Position numbers and translations under genes: made by a program
The notes under the pieces: generated by a model
What the model was told of the DNA's origin: nothing
The model's database searches: none
What the model saw: only the letters and a program-made list of their open reading frames with translations
Source of the DNA: Actinomycetota bacterium
GTDB lineage: Bacteria; Actinomycetota; Actinomycetes; Nanopelagicales; Nanopelagicaceae
NCBI GenBank assembly: GCA_016870455.1
Contig: VGBN01000003.1
Location: forward strand, 1 to 53,807
Reading direction: 5' to 3'
Length of the DNA: 53,807 bases
Part shown: one piece after another, positions 1 to 9,965 of the stretch
Numbering within the stretch: position 1 is the first letter of the stretch
Layout: every line of letters starts with the position of its first letter

Positions 1-3000
1 TGCTCTATCAGAGCATTGCTTCAACCAATAATTGCAAATGATCTTACAAATGCCCAAATCAAAATCAAAAACAAGCAGAGTATGAGAATGTCAGATTTGA
101 TTGAGCAGCTATCCAAATTTGGTTACACCAGATCTGACTTGGTTGAAAAACGTGGAGATTTTGCAGTTCGTGGTGGAATTCTAGATCTCTTTGCCCCTGA
201 TCAAGAGCACCCGATCAGAGTAGATTTTTATGAGGATGAGATAGATGAGCTTTCATTTTTTGCTGTTTCAGATCAAAGGTCGATTGAAAAAATTACAACT
301 CAATTAGTGATTTATCCATGCCGGGAGATTTTGATAGATGAGGAGATTAAAAAGCAAGCTATACAGCTTGGTAAATCATTTCCACAGATTGCTGATTTAA
401 CAAGTAAGTTAGCTGAGGGAATTACCTTTGAGGGGATGGAATCCTTAGCAGCAGGAGTTGTAAGTAAATTTAACTCATTGTTGGATTATTTGCCACCCGG
501 CTATCAACTCTGGTTTATCGATGAACCAAGAATTAAAAGCAGGGCAAATGATTTGATAAATACTAATCAGGAGTTTTTAGAGGCTGCTTGGTCAAATCTT
601 GCTTGGTCTGATCAGGTAAGTAATCAAACACCTTTGGATCTGAGTAAGCCACTAGGTCGTGGTGGTTTCTATACATTGGAAGAGATAAAGAAGCTGGCCG
701 GAGCGGGCAATATTGCAATGCGATCCCTCAATCTATATGCGAGCTCACCTGAGGATAAACCAATAACTTTTATTAGTGAGATAGAAAGTTATGCAAATAA
801 GTATGACAAGGTGCTTAATGAGATTGAAAAGTGGCATCAAAGTGGATTTAAAGTATTTTTTACCGCCTCAGGAAATGGTGTTTTAAAACGGTTTTCTGAG
901 TTACTAAATGGGGTCAATTTGCCAAACAAGATTGCTACCGGTGAATTTGAGCCAATTTCAGATCTGATAAATCTATTTCAAAGTGATTTAAAACATGGAT
1001 TTATAAGTGAGGAATTTAAATTCGTTGTTATAACAGACAAAGATATAAGTGGACAGCGATCTTCCGATAAAGATCTTGCTCGAATGCCTTCTCGCAGGAA
1101 AAAATCTATTGATCCACTGCAGCTAAAGGTCGGAGATTTTGTTGTTCATGAACAACATGGAGTGGGTAGATACCTTGAGTTAATAAATCGATCAATAGCT
1201 GGGGTATCACGCGAGTACTTGGTTATTGAGTATGCCGCATCAAAGCGAGGACAACCAGCAGATAAGTTGTTTGTACCCACCGATACCTTAGAACAGGTGA
1301 CTAAATATGTTGGTGGTGAAGCTCCTGCATTGCACCGCATCGGTGGCACTGATTGGCAAAGTAGCAAACGAAAAGCGCGCAAAGCAATCAAGCAGATTGC
1401 TGCAGAATTGATAAGACTGTACGCAGCACGAATGAGTGCACCAGGTTTTGCATTCTCACCAGATACACCGTGGCAAAAAGAATTAGAGGATAGTTTTGCA
1501 TTTGTTGAAACAATTGATCAGCAAGCCACCATTGATGAGGTTAAGCAAGATATGGAAAAACCAAATCCAATGGATCGACTAGTTTGTGGTGATGTTGGGT
1601 ATGGAAAAACCGAGATCGCAGTACGAGCAGCCTTTAAAGCAGTTCAGGATGGAAAACAGGTTGCCATTCTGGTCCCAACAACTTTGCTAGTTCAACAACA
1701 CTTTAATACTTTTTCAGCTCGCTATTCAGGCTTTCCGATCAAATTAGCAGCCTTATCTAGATTTAATACGCCAGCACAAAGTAAAGAAATAATTGCTGGC
1801 TTAAAGTCTGGTGCGATTGATGTGGTAATTGGTACTCATAGATTACTTTCCAAGGATGTGATCTTTGCTGATTTAGGACTTTTGGTAGTAGATGAAGAGC
1901 AAAGGTTTGGTGTTGAACACAAAGAGGAGTTAAAAAAAGCAAGAACAAATGTGGATGTATTAGCTATGTCGGCCACACCAATTCCTAGAACTTTAGAGAT
2001 GGCAATAACCGGCATAAGAGAGATGTCAAACATAACCACTCCACCCGAGGAGCGACACCCCATCTTGACCTACGTTGGCCCTTATGATGAAAAACAGATT
2101 AGTGCGGCGATAAATCGTGAGTTACTTCGAGATGGACAAGTGTTTTTCATTCATAATCGAGTTGACAGTATTGAAGCAGTTGCAGAGCGACTAAAGAAAT
2201 TAGTGCCAGGAATCAAAATCGGAATTGCACATGGACAGATGAATGAACGAGCATTAGAAGAGGTGATTTTATCCTTTTGGAACAGAGATTTTGATTTGCT
2301 ACTTTGTACAACAATAATTGAGAGTGGAATTGATATTCCAAATGCCAACACCTTAATAGTAGATAGATCAGATATGTTTGGCTTATCTCAACTTCATCAA
2401 CTCAGAGGACGAGTTGGTCGAAGCCGAGAACGTGCGTACGCCTACTTTTTGTATCCTCTTGATCAACCTATTACAGAGTTAGCTCATGATCGTTTGACCA
2501 CTATTGCAACAAATACTGATCTTGGGGCTGGTATGCAGGTGGCTTTAAAGGATTTAGAGATTAGAGGTGCGGGAAATTTATTAGGTGGAGAACAATCGGG
2601 GCATATTGCTGAAGTTGGATTTGATTTATATATGAGGATGGTTGCAGATGCGGTTGAGGAGTTTAAGAGTGGTTATTTTGATGAAAAACCGAAGAACAAT
2701 GAGTGCAAGGTTGAGTTACCTGTAAATGCTCATCTACCGGTGGAGTACATTGAGTCTGAAAGATTAAGACTTGATTTATATCGTCGCATTGCAGATGCTC
2801 ACAATGATGAAGAATTAGCTGAAATTAATGGTGAGCTAATAGATCGTTTTGGGCCAGTTCCAAAGCCAGCTAAAGAGTTGTTACTGGTTGCATCATTAAG
2901 GTTATTTGCAAAAAGTTTAGGACTTACCGATATTGCTATATCCGGTAAGCATCTACGGCTTACCCCTGTAAATCTACCTGAATCGGCTCAGATCAAATTA

Positions 3001-3177
3001 TCTCGACTTTACCCAGGTTCTATTTATAAGAATGCGACGCAAATTCTCTTAGTGGCAAGACCCAGCAGCCCCAATTGGATGGAAAGTGCATCAATAGGAG
3101 ATACTTCTACCCTTGCTTGGGTTAATTCCGTACTTAAAGAGTTAATCCAACCTTTAAAAATTAGTATCAAGAATTAA
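1..3177 (+). CDS. mfd: Transcription-repair coupling factor Mfd (5' end outside window)
   Basis: Mfd is a DNA translocase that removes RNA polymerase stalled at lesions and recruits UvrA. The reading frame is open to base 1, so the N-terminal part of the UvrB-like region is missing; about 1058 codons remain of a family that is usually 1150-1230 residues. Counting from the TTG at 16, visible parts are the UvrB-like segment (RGDFAVRGGILDLFAP near residue 48), the CarD-like RNA polymerase interaction domain (LKVGDFVVHEQHGVGRY near 368), the motor with Walker A GDVGYGKTE (near 525) and DEEQ box (near 626), the RecG-like LRGRVGRS segment, and the C-terminal TRCF domain. It heads a co-directional run with the lipoprotein, mazG and eno, as in mycobacteria. 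Confidence 0.97.
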   Translation, partial: CSIRALLQPIIANDLTNAQIKIKNKQSMRMSDLIEQLSKFGYTRSDLVEKRGDFAVRGGILDLFAPDQEHPIRVDFYEDEIDELSFFAVSDQRSIEKITTQLVIYPCREILIDEEIKKQAIQLGKSFPQIADLTSKLAEGITFEGMESLAAGVVSKFNSLLDYLPPGYQLWFIDEPRIKSRANDLINTNQEFLEAAWSNLAWSDQVSNQTPLDLSKPLGRGGFYTLEEIKKLAGAGNIAMRSLNLYASSPEDKPITFISEIESYANKYDKVLNEIEKWHQSGFKVFFTASGNGVLKRFSELLNGVNLPNKIATGEFEPISDLINLFQSDLKHGFISEEFKFVVITDKDISGQRSSDKDLARMPSRRKKSIDPLQLKVGDFVVHEQHGVGRYLELINRSIAGVSREYLVIEYAASKRGQPADKLFVPTDTLEQVTKYVGGEAPALHRIGGTDWQSSKRKARKAIKQIAAELIRLYAARMSAPGFAFSPDTPWQKELEDSFAFVETIDQQATIDEVKQDMEKPNPMDRLVCGDVGYGKTEIAVRAAFKAVQDGKQVAILVPTTLLVQQHFNTFSARYSGFPIKLAALSRFNTPAQSKEIIAGLKSGAIDVVIGTHRLLSKDVIFADLGLLVVDEEQRFGVEHKEELKKARTNVDVLAMSATPIPRTLEMAITGIREMSNITTPPEERHPILTYVGPYDEKQISAAINRELLRDGQVFFIHNRVDSIEAVAERLKKLVPGIKIGIAHGQMNERALEEVILSFWNRDFDLLLCTTIIESGIDIPNANTLIVDRSDMFGLSQLHQLRGRVGRSRERAYAYFLYPLDQPITELAHDRLTTIATNTDLGAGMQVALKDLEIRGAGNLLGGEQSGHIAEVGFDLYMRMVADAVEEFKSGYFDEKPKNNECKVELPVNAHLPVEYIESERLRLDLYRRIADAHNDEELAEINGELIDRFGPVPKPAKELLLVASLRLFAKSLGLTDIAISGKHLRLTPVNLPESAQIKLSRLYPGSIYKNATQILLVARPSSPNWMESASIGDTSTLAWVNSVLKELIQPLKISIKN

Positions 3178-3183
3178 GGGAGC

Positions 3184-3795
3184 GTGTGGATTAAATTGTT
3201 AAAGAAGTTGATCTTTATAAGTACGGCGGTTGCGTTACTGACCAGTTGTTCAAGCATGAGCTCAGGCGTGAAGATTGGAGATCAGGAGATTTCTTCAACT
3301 GCAATTCAAAAATCTGTTGATGAAATTTTGGCAGCACGTAAAACTGTCGACACATCCCAAATGAATCTTGTTGATAGCGCAGATCTATTAAGGGAACAAG
3401 CACAGTTCTTTGTAATCAGAGTAATCATGGACCAAATTGCCAAAGATTTATCAGTAGATGTTTCGTTGGCAGATGTAGCCGCTCGCAGAAGCGAGGTAAT
3501 TTCCAGATTAGCTAATCCAGCTGAATTGCCTGCAGCTTTAGTGAGTGCAAATTTGCCAGAATCTAATCTTGATCCATACCTAAGAGTTTTAATTATCTCT
3601 GAAAGAGTTCAAGATGATTTTATTAAATCTGGTGCAACTGAGAGTGAAGTGCCCATGTACATAGATAAATTAGTTTTCGATACTGCCAAAAAATTAGGCG
3701 TAACGGTAAACCCTAGATTTGGAAAGTGGAATGAGACAACAGCATCAATTGAATCAAGTGATTTAACCGATGGTGCTGTAGTTCCAGGATCTTAA
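3184..3795 (+). CDS. Lipoprotein, SurA N-terminal-like
   Basis: Predicted lipoprotein of 203 residues. It starts at GTG 6 nt after the mfd stop. A short basic stretch and a hydrophobic segment end in a lipobox (VALLTSCSS, Cys at about residue 22), so the mature protein should be lipid-anchored outside the membrane. The rest is mostly helical with the pattern of SurA/trigger-factor-type chaperone N-terminal regions (IGDQEISSTAIQKSVDEILA), but no PPIase domain follows. In mycobacteria a lipoprotein gene also lies in the mfd-mazG-eno neighbourhood. A role in folding or handling exported proteins is inferred from this resemblance only. Confidence 0.75.
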   Translation: MWIKLLKKLIFISTAVALLTSCSSMSSGVKIGDQEISSTAIQKSVDEILAARKTVDTSQMNLVDSADLLREQAQFFVIRVIMDQIAKDLSVDVSLADVAARRSEVISRLANPAELPAALVSANLPESNLDPYLRVLIISERVQDDFIKSGATESEVPMYIDKLVFDTAKKLGVTVNPRFGKWNETTASIESSDLTDGAVVPGS

Positions 3796-3804
3796 ATAAT
3801 AGAA

Positions 3805-4449
3805 ATGAGTTCTGAACTTATCAGACTTCGCGAAGTGATGGATAAACTTCGCTCACCGGGCGGTTGTCCATGGGATGCCCAACAAGATCACAGCTCATTA
3901 CTGAAATACCTTTTGGAAGAGTCTTATGAGTTCATTGAGGCTGTTGAAAACAATGATCGGCAAGCAATGCAGGAGGAGTTAGGTGATCTTCTTTTACAGA
4001 TTTATTTCCACTCTCGGATGGCTGAAGAGGATGCAAAACAGCCCTTTGATATTGAAGATATTGCTAAGTCGGTTGCGGACAAATTAATTAGGCGTCATCC
4101 ACATGTATTTGCTGCTCCTTCAAATGAAAGTAGTGAGGATGTTTTAGCAAATTGGGAGAGGCAAAAAGTCAGTGAGAAAGGTCGAACCTCGGCAATAGAT
4201 GGCGTTCCACTGGGACAACCAGCACTGCCGCTTGCTACAAAAATAATTTATCGACTCAATAAACTTAATTATGAGGTGCCAATTTCTCACCCAATATCAT
4301 TACCAAATGAGGCAGATCAGGATCAATTAGGTCAAGTACTTCTTGGATTGATTAGCCAAGCAGTTGAAAAAGGATTAGATCCTGAGGCAGCACTTCGCAA
4401 TGCAACCAAAGCCCTGATTGCTCAGATCCAAGAGCATGAGACAAGGTAG
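3805..4449 (+). CDS. mazG: MazG family nucleotide pyrophosphohydrolase
   Basis: MazG proteins hydrolyse NTPs/dNTPs to monophosphate and pyrophosphate and clean the nucleotide pool. The protein is 214 residues. It begins with the family signature GGCPWDAQQDHSSLLKYLLEE, then the metal-binding acidic helices (EESYEFIEAVE and EELGDLLLQIYFHSRMAEE near residues 35-75), and carries the KLIRRHPHVF segment. Canonical E. coli MazG has two such domains; here the second half is weakly conserved, as in other short actinobacterial forms. It starts with ATG 9 nt after the lipoprotein stop and precedes eno by 45 nt. Confidence 0.93.
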   Translation: MSSELIRLREVMDKLRSPGGCPWDAQQDHSSLLKYLLEESYEFIEAVENNDRQAMQEELGDLLLQIYFHSRMAEEDAKQPFDIEDIAKSVADKLIRRHPHVFAAPSNESSEDVLANWERQKVSEKGRTSAIDGVPLGQPALPLATKIIYRLNKLNYEVPISHPISLPNEADQDQLGQVLLGLISQAVEKGLDPEAALRNATKALIAQIQEHETR

Positions 4450-4485
4450 AATTTACCTACTTCTTTTAAATCTAAAAACAGTTAG

Positions 4486-5772
<1,287 letters not shown>

Positions 5773-5777
5773 TTTAC

Positions 5778-6230
5778 TTGGCTAAGCATAAGTTTTTTGC
5801 AGCATCATTTATCTCTAACTCTCGAAAAGGCATCAAGGCCGCATTAAAAAAGCGTGGACTTTCAAATAGAGCTTTAATTCTTGGAATTGTTTTGTTTGTT
5901 GTTGCAATTACCTTAGCCCCACCAATTCAAAACTACTTCACTCAACGGGCTCAGATAAATGCTTTAAAAACTCAGATTGCTGACAATCAGGCTATGTTAG
6001 ATCAAGCAGCAGCTGAGCTTGCTAAGTGGGATGATCCTGAATTTGTAGCAAGCCAAGCAAGAGCGCGATTGCACTTTGTTTTTCCAGGAGAGCGCCAATA
6101 CATCGTAATTGGCAATGAAGAGATTGAAAATAATTCAGAGCAGACAAAAGTCTCTGGACAATTACCTTTAGGTATACCCTGGTACTCAAGATTGATCTCC
6201 TCAATCACCAGCACAAATGTAAGTAACTAA
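5778..6230 (+). CDS. FtsB/DivIC-like septum formation initiator
   Basis: Bitopic division protein expected to pair with FtsL/FtsQ at the septum. It has 150 residues: a basic cytoplasmic N-terminus, one membrane segment (ALILGIVLFVVAITLAPPI, about residues 31-50), then a short extracellular coiled coil (QRAQINALKTQIADNQAML...ELAKW) and the family motif DPEFVASQARARLHFVFPGE. It begins with TTG 5 nt after eno. This position between eno and a DUF501 gene matches the FtsB/DivIC-like gene downstream of eno in mycobacteria. Confidence 0.88.
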   Translation: MAKHKFFAASFISNSRKGIKAALKKRGLSNRALILGIVLFVVAITLAPPIQNYFTQRAQINALKTQIADNQAMLDQAAAELAKWDDPEFVASQARARLHFVFPGERQYIVIGNEEIENNSEQTKVSGQLPLGIPWYSRLISSITSTNVSN

Positions 6231-6231
6231 G

Positions 6232-6789
6232 ATGGTTAAGCCAGCAAATGCATTCAAAGCTGAAGTGCCATCTGAAAAAGATTTAAAAACTGTTGCTGCT
6301 CAACTTGGTAGAGAGCCAAGGGATGTCTTAGCAATAGCCCACCGGTGTCCATGTGGTGAACCAGATGTAATTCAAACACCACCTCGCTTGGCTGATGGCA
6401 CACCTTTTCCAACCTTTTACTACGCCACCTGTCCAAGACTGACTGGCGCAATATCAACCTTAGAAAGCTCTGGATTGATGGCGAAAATGAATGAACGATT
6501 ACAAAGTGATGCAAGATTAGCTGGGGATTACTTAGCAGCTCATCTTGATTACGAAGCATCCAGGAGTGCGGTAGCAAAACAAACAAATTTAGATGTACCT
6601 GAGATTGCTGGAGTTACTGCCGGCGGTATGCCAGATCGAGTTAAGTGTTTACACTCACTTATCGCACACACATTAGCTGCCGGTAGTGATGTTAATCCGC
6701 TTGGGGATGAGGCACTAAGTGCACTTGACCCTTGGTGGTTGAGTAAGCCTTGTAGTCAAATTAGTAATTTAATGAATGAAGGTAAGTAG
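6232..6789 (+). CDS. DUF501 domain protein
   Basis: Conserved actinobacterial protein of unknown biochemical function, 185 residues. The family signature is visible: LGREPRDVLAIAHRCPCGEPDVIQ at residues 26-50, then DGTPFPTFYYATCPR and a long helical part ending in PDRVKCLHSLIAHTLA. Three cysteines and two histidines in the conserved blocks could bind metal, which is inference. The ATG lies 1 nt after the preceding stop, and ppx follows with no gap, so translation is probably coupled. The eno-FtsB-DUF501-ppx order is standard in Actinobacteria. Confidence 0.9.
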   Translation: MVKPANAFKAEVPSEKDLKTVAAQLGREPRDVLAIAHRCPCGEPDVIQTPPRLADGTPFPTFYYATCPRLTGAISTLESSGLMAKMNERLQSDARLAGDYLAAHLDYEASRSAVAKQTNLDVPEIAGVTAGGMPDRVKCLHSLIAHTLAAGSDVNPLGDEALSALDPWWLSKPCSQISNLMNEGK

Positions 6790-7704
6790 TTGAGTCGAGT
6801 TGCAGCAATTGATTGTGGTACTAACTCAATTAGATTATTAATTGCTGATATCACTGATGGCAAGTTCAAAGAGGTGCTTCGCACCATGGAAATTGTCCGT
6901 CTTGGGCAAGGTGTAGATCAAAATAAGTCTTTTCATCCAGATGCGATTAATCGCACCCTCTTAGCAGTTGAAAAATTTGCCCAACTCATTGCTAGCAAAG
7001 GCGTGGAAAAAATTAGATTCTGTGCCACGAGTGCAACTCGTGATGCTGGCAATCGAGAGTTGTTTACCGATGGAGTTGAGAGGATTTTAGGAGTTAAAGT
7101 TGAGGTGATTCCAGGTGAGCAAGAGGCAGCCCTTTCATTTATCGGTGCCACAAAAGAGTTATCTCAAAGTGATGGTCCATTCTTAGTGGTAGATATTGGA
7201 GGCGGATCAACAGAGTTTGTATTTGGTAGCAAAACGGTGGAGTCAGCCAAAAGTGTAAATATTGGCTGTGTTCGAATGAGTGAGCGCCATTTAAATTTAC
7301 AACCGCCCACGATGGCCTCCATAGCTGAAGCAATAATTGATATTGATATTGCTATTACCCAAGCGGCAAAAGAAGTTCCGATCACAGAAGCAAAAAGTTT
7401 GGTTGCAGTTGCTGGCACTGCAACCACAGTGGCTGCTGCTGCCTTGAAATTAGATAATTATGATCGACATTTAATTCATCTTTCTAGAATTTCTGCAACA
7501 TCTGTCTATCAAGTTGCTGCAATCTTTCAAAGCATGAACAAAGATCAGCTAGCTAATTTGGGGTATATGCACCCAGGTAGAGTGGATGTAATTACAGCAG
7601 GTGCATTAGTTTTATCCCGCATCATGGCAGCAACAGGTGCTAGTGAATTTATCGCCTCTGAATCAGATATTTTGGATGGTATTGCTTGGTCACTTTCAAA
7701 GTGA
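6790..7704 (+). CDS. ppx: Ppx/GppA family exopolyphosphatase
   Basis: Hydrolyses polyphosphate and/or pppGpp terminal phosphates; it belongs to the ASKHA ATPase fold. The 304-residue form lacks the C-terminal HD domain of E. coli Ppx, as usual in Actinobacteria. Motifs: phosphate-1 AAIDCGTNSIRLLIAD, ATSATRDAGN, phosphate-2 VVDIGGGSTEFVFG, and GTATTVAAAALKLDNY. The TTG start directly abuts the DUF501 stop. Together with mazG it adds nucleotide/phosphate housekeeping to the operon. Confidence 0.93.
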   Translation: MSRVAAIDCGTNSIRLLIADITDGKFKEVLRTMEIVRLGQGVDQNKSFHPDAINRTLLAVEKFAQLIASKGVEKIRFCATSATRDAGNRELFTDGVERILGVKVEVIPGEQEAALSFIGATKELSQSDGPFLVVDIGGGSTEFVFGSKTVESAKSVNIGCVRMSERHLNLQPPTMASIAEAIIDIDIAITQAAKEVPITEAKSLVAVAGTATTVAAAALKLDNYDRHLIHLSRISATSVYQVAAIFQSMNKDQLANLGYMHPGRVDVITAGALVLSRIMAATGASEFIASESDILDGIAWSLSK

Positions 7705-7765
7705 ACGAAGAATTGGCTGGCAGTGGCGGTTAAAAAAGACGGGTAGATTTACCCCCTGAAGATTC

Positions 7766-7838
7766 GCCCCTGTAGCCCAACGGCAGAGGCATGCGACTTA
7801 AAATCGCACAAGTGTGGGTTCGACCCCCACCGGGGGCA
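7766..7838 (+). tRNA. tRNA with UAA anticodon (leucine codon UUA), short variable loop
   Basis: A cloverleaf folds cleanly: acceptor GCCCCTG (7766-7772) with CGGGGGC (7831-7837), discriminator A, three-base-pair D stem (GCC/GGC) with a GG-containing loop, anticodon stem TGCGA/TCGCA around the loop CTTAAAA, five-base variable loop CAAGT, and T arm GTGGG/CCCAC with TTCGACC. T33 places the anticodon at TAA, reading UUA. CCA is not encoded. Normal bacterial tRNA-Leu is type II with a long variable arm; this one is type I, so its identity needs checking. A -10-like TAGATT lies 16 nt before the 5' end. Confidence 0.8.
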
Positions 7839-7883
7839 CGCTCAATACCTACGAATCTTCAGCAAAGATTAAGACTGAGTTCG

Positions 7884-7903
7884 CCCTAGGCAATAGCCTA
7901 GGG
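7884..7903. other. Perfect 8-bp inverted repeat overlapping a SigR-type -35
   Basis: CCCTAGGC and GCCTAGGG are separated by AATA, a perfect 8-bp palindrome between the tRNA and the Bax-inhibitor gene. No T-run follows on the plus strand, so it is a poor terminator by itself. Its right arm shares the GGG of the GGGAAT promoter element, so a bound protein could block SigR polymerase. Operator or RNA hairpin are both possible. Confidence 0.6.
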
Positions 7904-7928
7904 AATTGGAAAAGATTAATATTTGTTT
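7901..7928 (+). promoter_or_regulatory. SigR (ECF) type promoter GGGAAT-N18-GTT
   Basis: GGGAAT at 7901-7906 and GTTT at 7925-7928 are separated by exactly 18 nt, the consensus of SigR/SigH thiol-stress sigma factors. The same spacing occurs before sigR in this window. Transcription would begin near 7935 and give a leader of about 50 nt before the SD-bearing start. Confidence 0.6.
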
Positions 7929-7984
7929 ACTACCTAAGTAACCAAAACAACTCCACCAATGGTTACCTTTATAGAAGGAGAAGA

Positions 7985-8755
7985 ATGAGAAGCTCAAACC
8001 CTGTACTTGGCAAGGCATTTAATCAACCGAATAATTATCAGGTTGATCAACTAGAGCAAAGTTATAACGCTCCAGCAGCCTCATCAATACGAACAGGTCG
8101 CATGACAATTGAGGATGTTGTTGCGAAAACTGGATTTTTGTTTGTAATTTTAGTTGCGGTTGGCGCATTGGCTTGGCGTGCAAATCTGGGCTTAGGTGCT
8201 GTACTCATAGGCTTCCTAGGTGGCTTTGTCCTAGCGATGGTGATTATCTTTAGTAAAAATATTAAGCCAGGATTAGTGGTCACATACGCGGCTCTTGAAG
8301 GATTAGCCCTTGGAACATTAAGCAGCTACTACGAAGCTGTCTCTCCTGGAATTGTTAGCCAGGCAGTAATTGGCACCATCGCAGCTTTTGCTGGTGTGTT
8401 GGTTATGTATCGCAACGGCACACTTCGTGCCACTCCACAATTTACCCGCGCATTAATTGGCGCAGCAATTGGGTACTTCATCTTGGCTCTAGTTTCACTT
8501 GTCGCATCCTTCTTTGGCGTCGGTGAAGGTTATGGTTTCTACGGAGTTTCAGGAGTTGGCCTACTACTTGCAGTAGCAGGTGTAGCAATTGCAAGTCTCT
8601 TCTTAGTTCTAGATTTTGATCAGATTCAAAAAGGTGTTGTAGCTGGTGTTCCAGAGAAGGAATCTTGGCGAGCATCTTTTGGTTTGATGGTCACCGTAGT
8701 TTGGCTATACCTTGAAGTGTTGCGACTAATTGCAATTCTTCGTGGCGATCGCTAA
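7985..8755 (+). CDS. Bax inhibitor-1 / YccA family membrane protein
   Basis: Integral membrane protein of 256 residues with about seven hydrophobic helices in a continuous block (residues 50-250) after a hydrophilic N-terminus (MRSSNPVLGKAFNQ). This is the actinobacterial Bax1-I/YccA type; relatives are linked to FtsH regulation or ion leak, and the role in this lineage is unknown. I chose the ATG at 7985 because AGAAGGAG sits 4 nt upstream and MRSSNPVLGKAF is a family-like beginning; the in-frame extension upstream would run back into the tRNA. It ends before a strong terminator and has a SigR-type promoter upstream, so it may be induced by thiol stress. Confidence 0.88.
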   Translation: MRSSNPVLGKAFNQPNNYQVDQLEQSYNAPAASSIRTGRMTIEDVVAKTGFLFVILVAVGALAWRANLGLGAVLIGFLGGFVLAMVIIFSKNIKPGLVVTYAALEGLALGTLSSYYEAVSPGIVSQAVIGTIAAFAGVLVMYRNGTLRATPQFTRALIGAAIGYFILALVSLVASFFGVGEGYGFYGVSGVGLLLAVAGVAIASLFLVLDFDQIQKGVVAGVPEKESWRASFGLMVTVVWLYLEVLRLIAILRGDR

Positions 8756-8771
8756 GTAAACCTAAGCATCC

Positions 8772-8810
8772 AACAGGGGCTGTGAGAGATCACAGCTCCT
8801 GTTTGTTTTT
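8772..8810. terminator. Strong intrinsic terminator after the Bax-inhibitor gene
   Basis: A 14-bp stem (AACAGGGGCTGTGA with TCACAGCTCCTGTT, one G-T wobble) closes a GAGA loop and is followed by TGTTTTTG. The stem contains the stop codon of the convergent MFS gene, so both transcripts end here. Confidence 0.9.
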
Positions 8811-9965
8811 GTCTGGAATTAAATCCTCATCCATATGGGCAATTCTTGTCTCAGGCAGTATGGTGGCCAACAAAATACCTACTATCCAAATACCTGCTGA
8901 AAGTAAAAATGCTGCTTGGTAGCTGAAAAGATCGGTGATTAATCCAACTATTACTGGGCCAAAAATCATTCCGGCATCTCCTGCCATCTGCCAAACTGCA
9001 ATTACTTGACCACCTCGTCCCCGAATAATGTCACCCACAACACTGCCAGGTGCAGTTCCAACATATGCCCCACCTAAGCCAAAAACTGCCATTGCAACAA
9101 AATAAAGAGTTGCATTTGTTGTAAAGGCCAGCATTAAAATTCCAAACAAGACAAAAGCACTACCAAATAAATACGCCGCTCGACGCCCATTCTTATCTGA
9201 AAATTTGCCAGCCCGCAGCAAAAAAGTTCCTTGGACTAATGCTCCAACAGTTAAACCCAAACCGGCAATTGCAGCAGTTGAGTTTAATTTTTCAACCACA
9301 AAAAGTGGCAAAATCGATGATCTTAAACCAAACAACACCCAGTTATTAATAAAAGCGAGCACCAATGCAATTTGATACGGGCGTAATTTGAATGCTTGTC
9401 CCAGGGTTGTCAAACCTATTTTGCTAGATGGCAAATCTACTTTTCTACCTAATCGCTTTTCGCTTAAGAAAACTAATGCAATAACAGCAGCTGTTGCAAG
9501 AGTTGTTGAATACACAAAAAATGGTGCCCGAAGAGAGATTGCGGAAAGAATGCCACCAAAGGCTGGCCCTGTGATACCACCTAGTAAAAATCCACCATTA
9601 AATAATGATTGTGCCCGTGCTCTGTATTCATCACTTACTGATCGCATTAAAAGTGAGCCGGCTGAAACTGAGAACATCGATGAACCCAAGCCACCCAATG
9701 ATCTAAATACTAAAAGCTGCTCGTAACTCTGTGCTAAACCAGTAAGGAGAGTAAAAAAGGAGACCATAAACAAACCAAAACCAAGTACTTTTCGCTCACC
9801 AAACTTATCCACAAACTTTCCAGCAATTAATCCGGTAGAAAAACGTACTATTGCAAAGATTGAGATTATTAATCCAACTGCTGTCTTGCTAACACCAAAA
9901 GATGCAGCGAATACGGGAATAACGGGAATAATTAATCCAAAACCAACTGCCACAAAAAACGACAC
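8790..9965 (-). CDS. MFS transporter (drug-exporter type)
   Basis: Major facilitator protein of 391 residues with 12 predicted membrane segments, probably a proton-coupled efflux pump; the substrate is not evident. The signature loop between helices 2 and 3 is GKFVDKFGERKVLGFG (about residues 49-64), with a second copy GKFSDKNGRRAAYLFG in the C-terminal half. The GTG start at 9965 is only the first available start codon: the frame is open further upstream and encodes the plausible beginning RFNNPFTELPKEVAVLSSV, which lacks a normal start codon, so the true N-terminus is uncertain. It is transcribed towards the Bax-inhibitor gene. Confidence 0.88.
   Translation of the reverse strand: MSFFVAVGFGLIIPVIPVFAASFGVSKTAVGLIISIFAIVRFSTGLIAGKFVDKFGERKVLGFGLFMVSFFTLLTGLAQSYEQLLVFRSLGGLGSSMFSVSAGSLLMRSVSDEYRARAQSLFNGGFLLGGITGPAFGGILSAISLRAPFFVYSTTLATAAVIALVFLSEKRLGRKVDLPSSKIGLTTLGQAFKLRPYQIALVLAFINNWVLFGLRSSILPLFVVEKLNSTAAIAGLGLTVGALVQGTFLLRAGKFSDKNGRRAAYLFGSAFVLFGILMLAFTTNATLYFVAMAVFGLGGAYVGTAPGSVVGDIIRGRGGQVIAVWQMAGDAGMIFGPVIVGLITDLFSYQAAFLLSAGIWIVGILLATILPETRIAHMDEDLIPDKNKQEL

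Noticed and set aside
1146-2351. Long open frames on the strand opposite mfd and other genes
   Set aside because: They lie antisense to clearly conserved coding sequence and lack family similarity, start signals and sensible composition.
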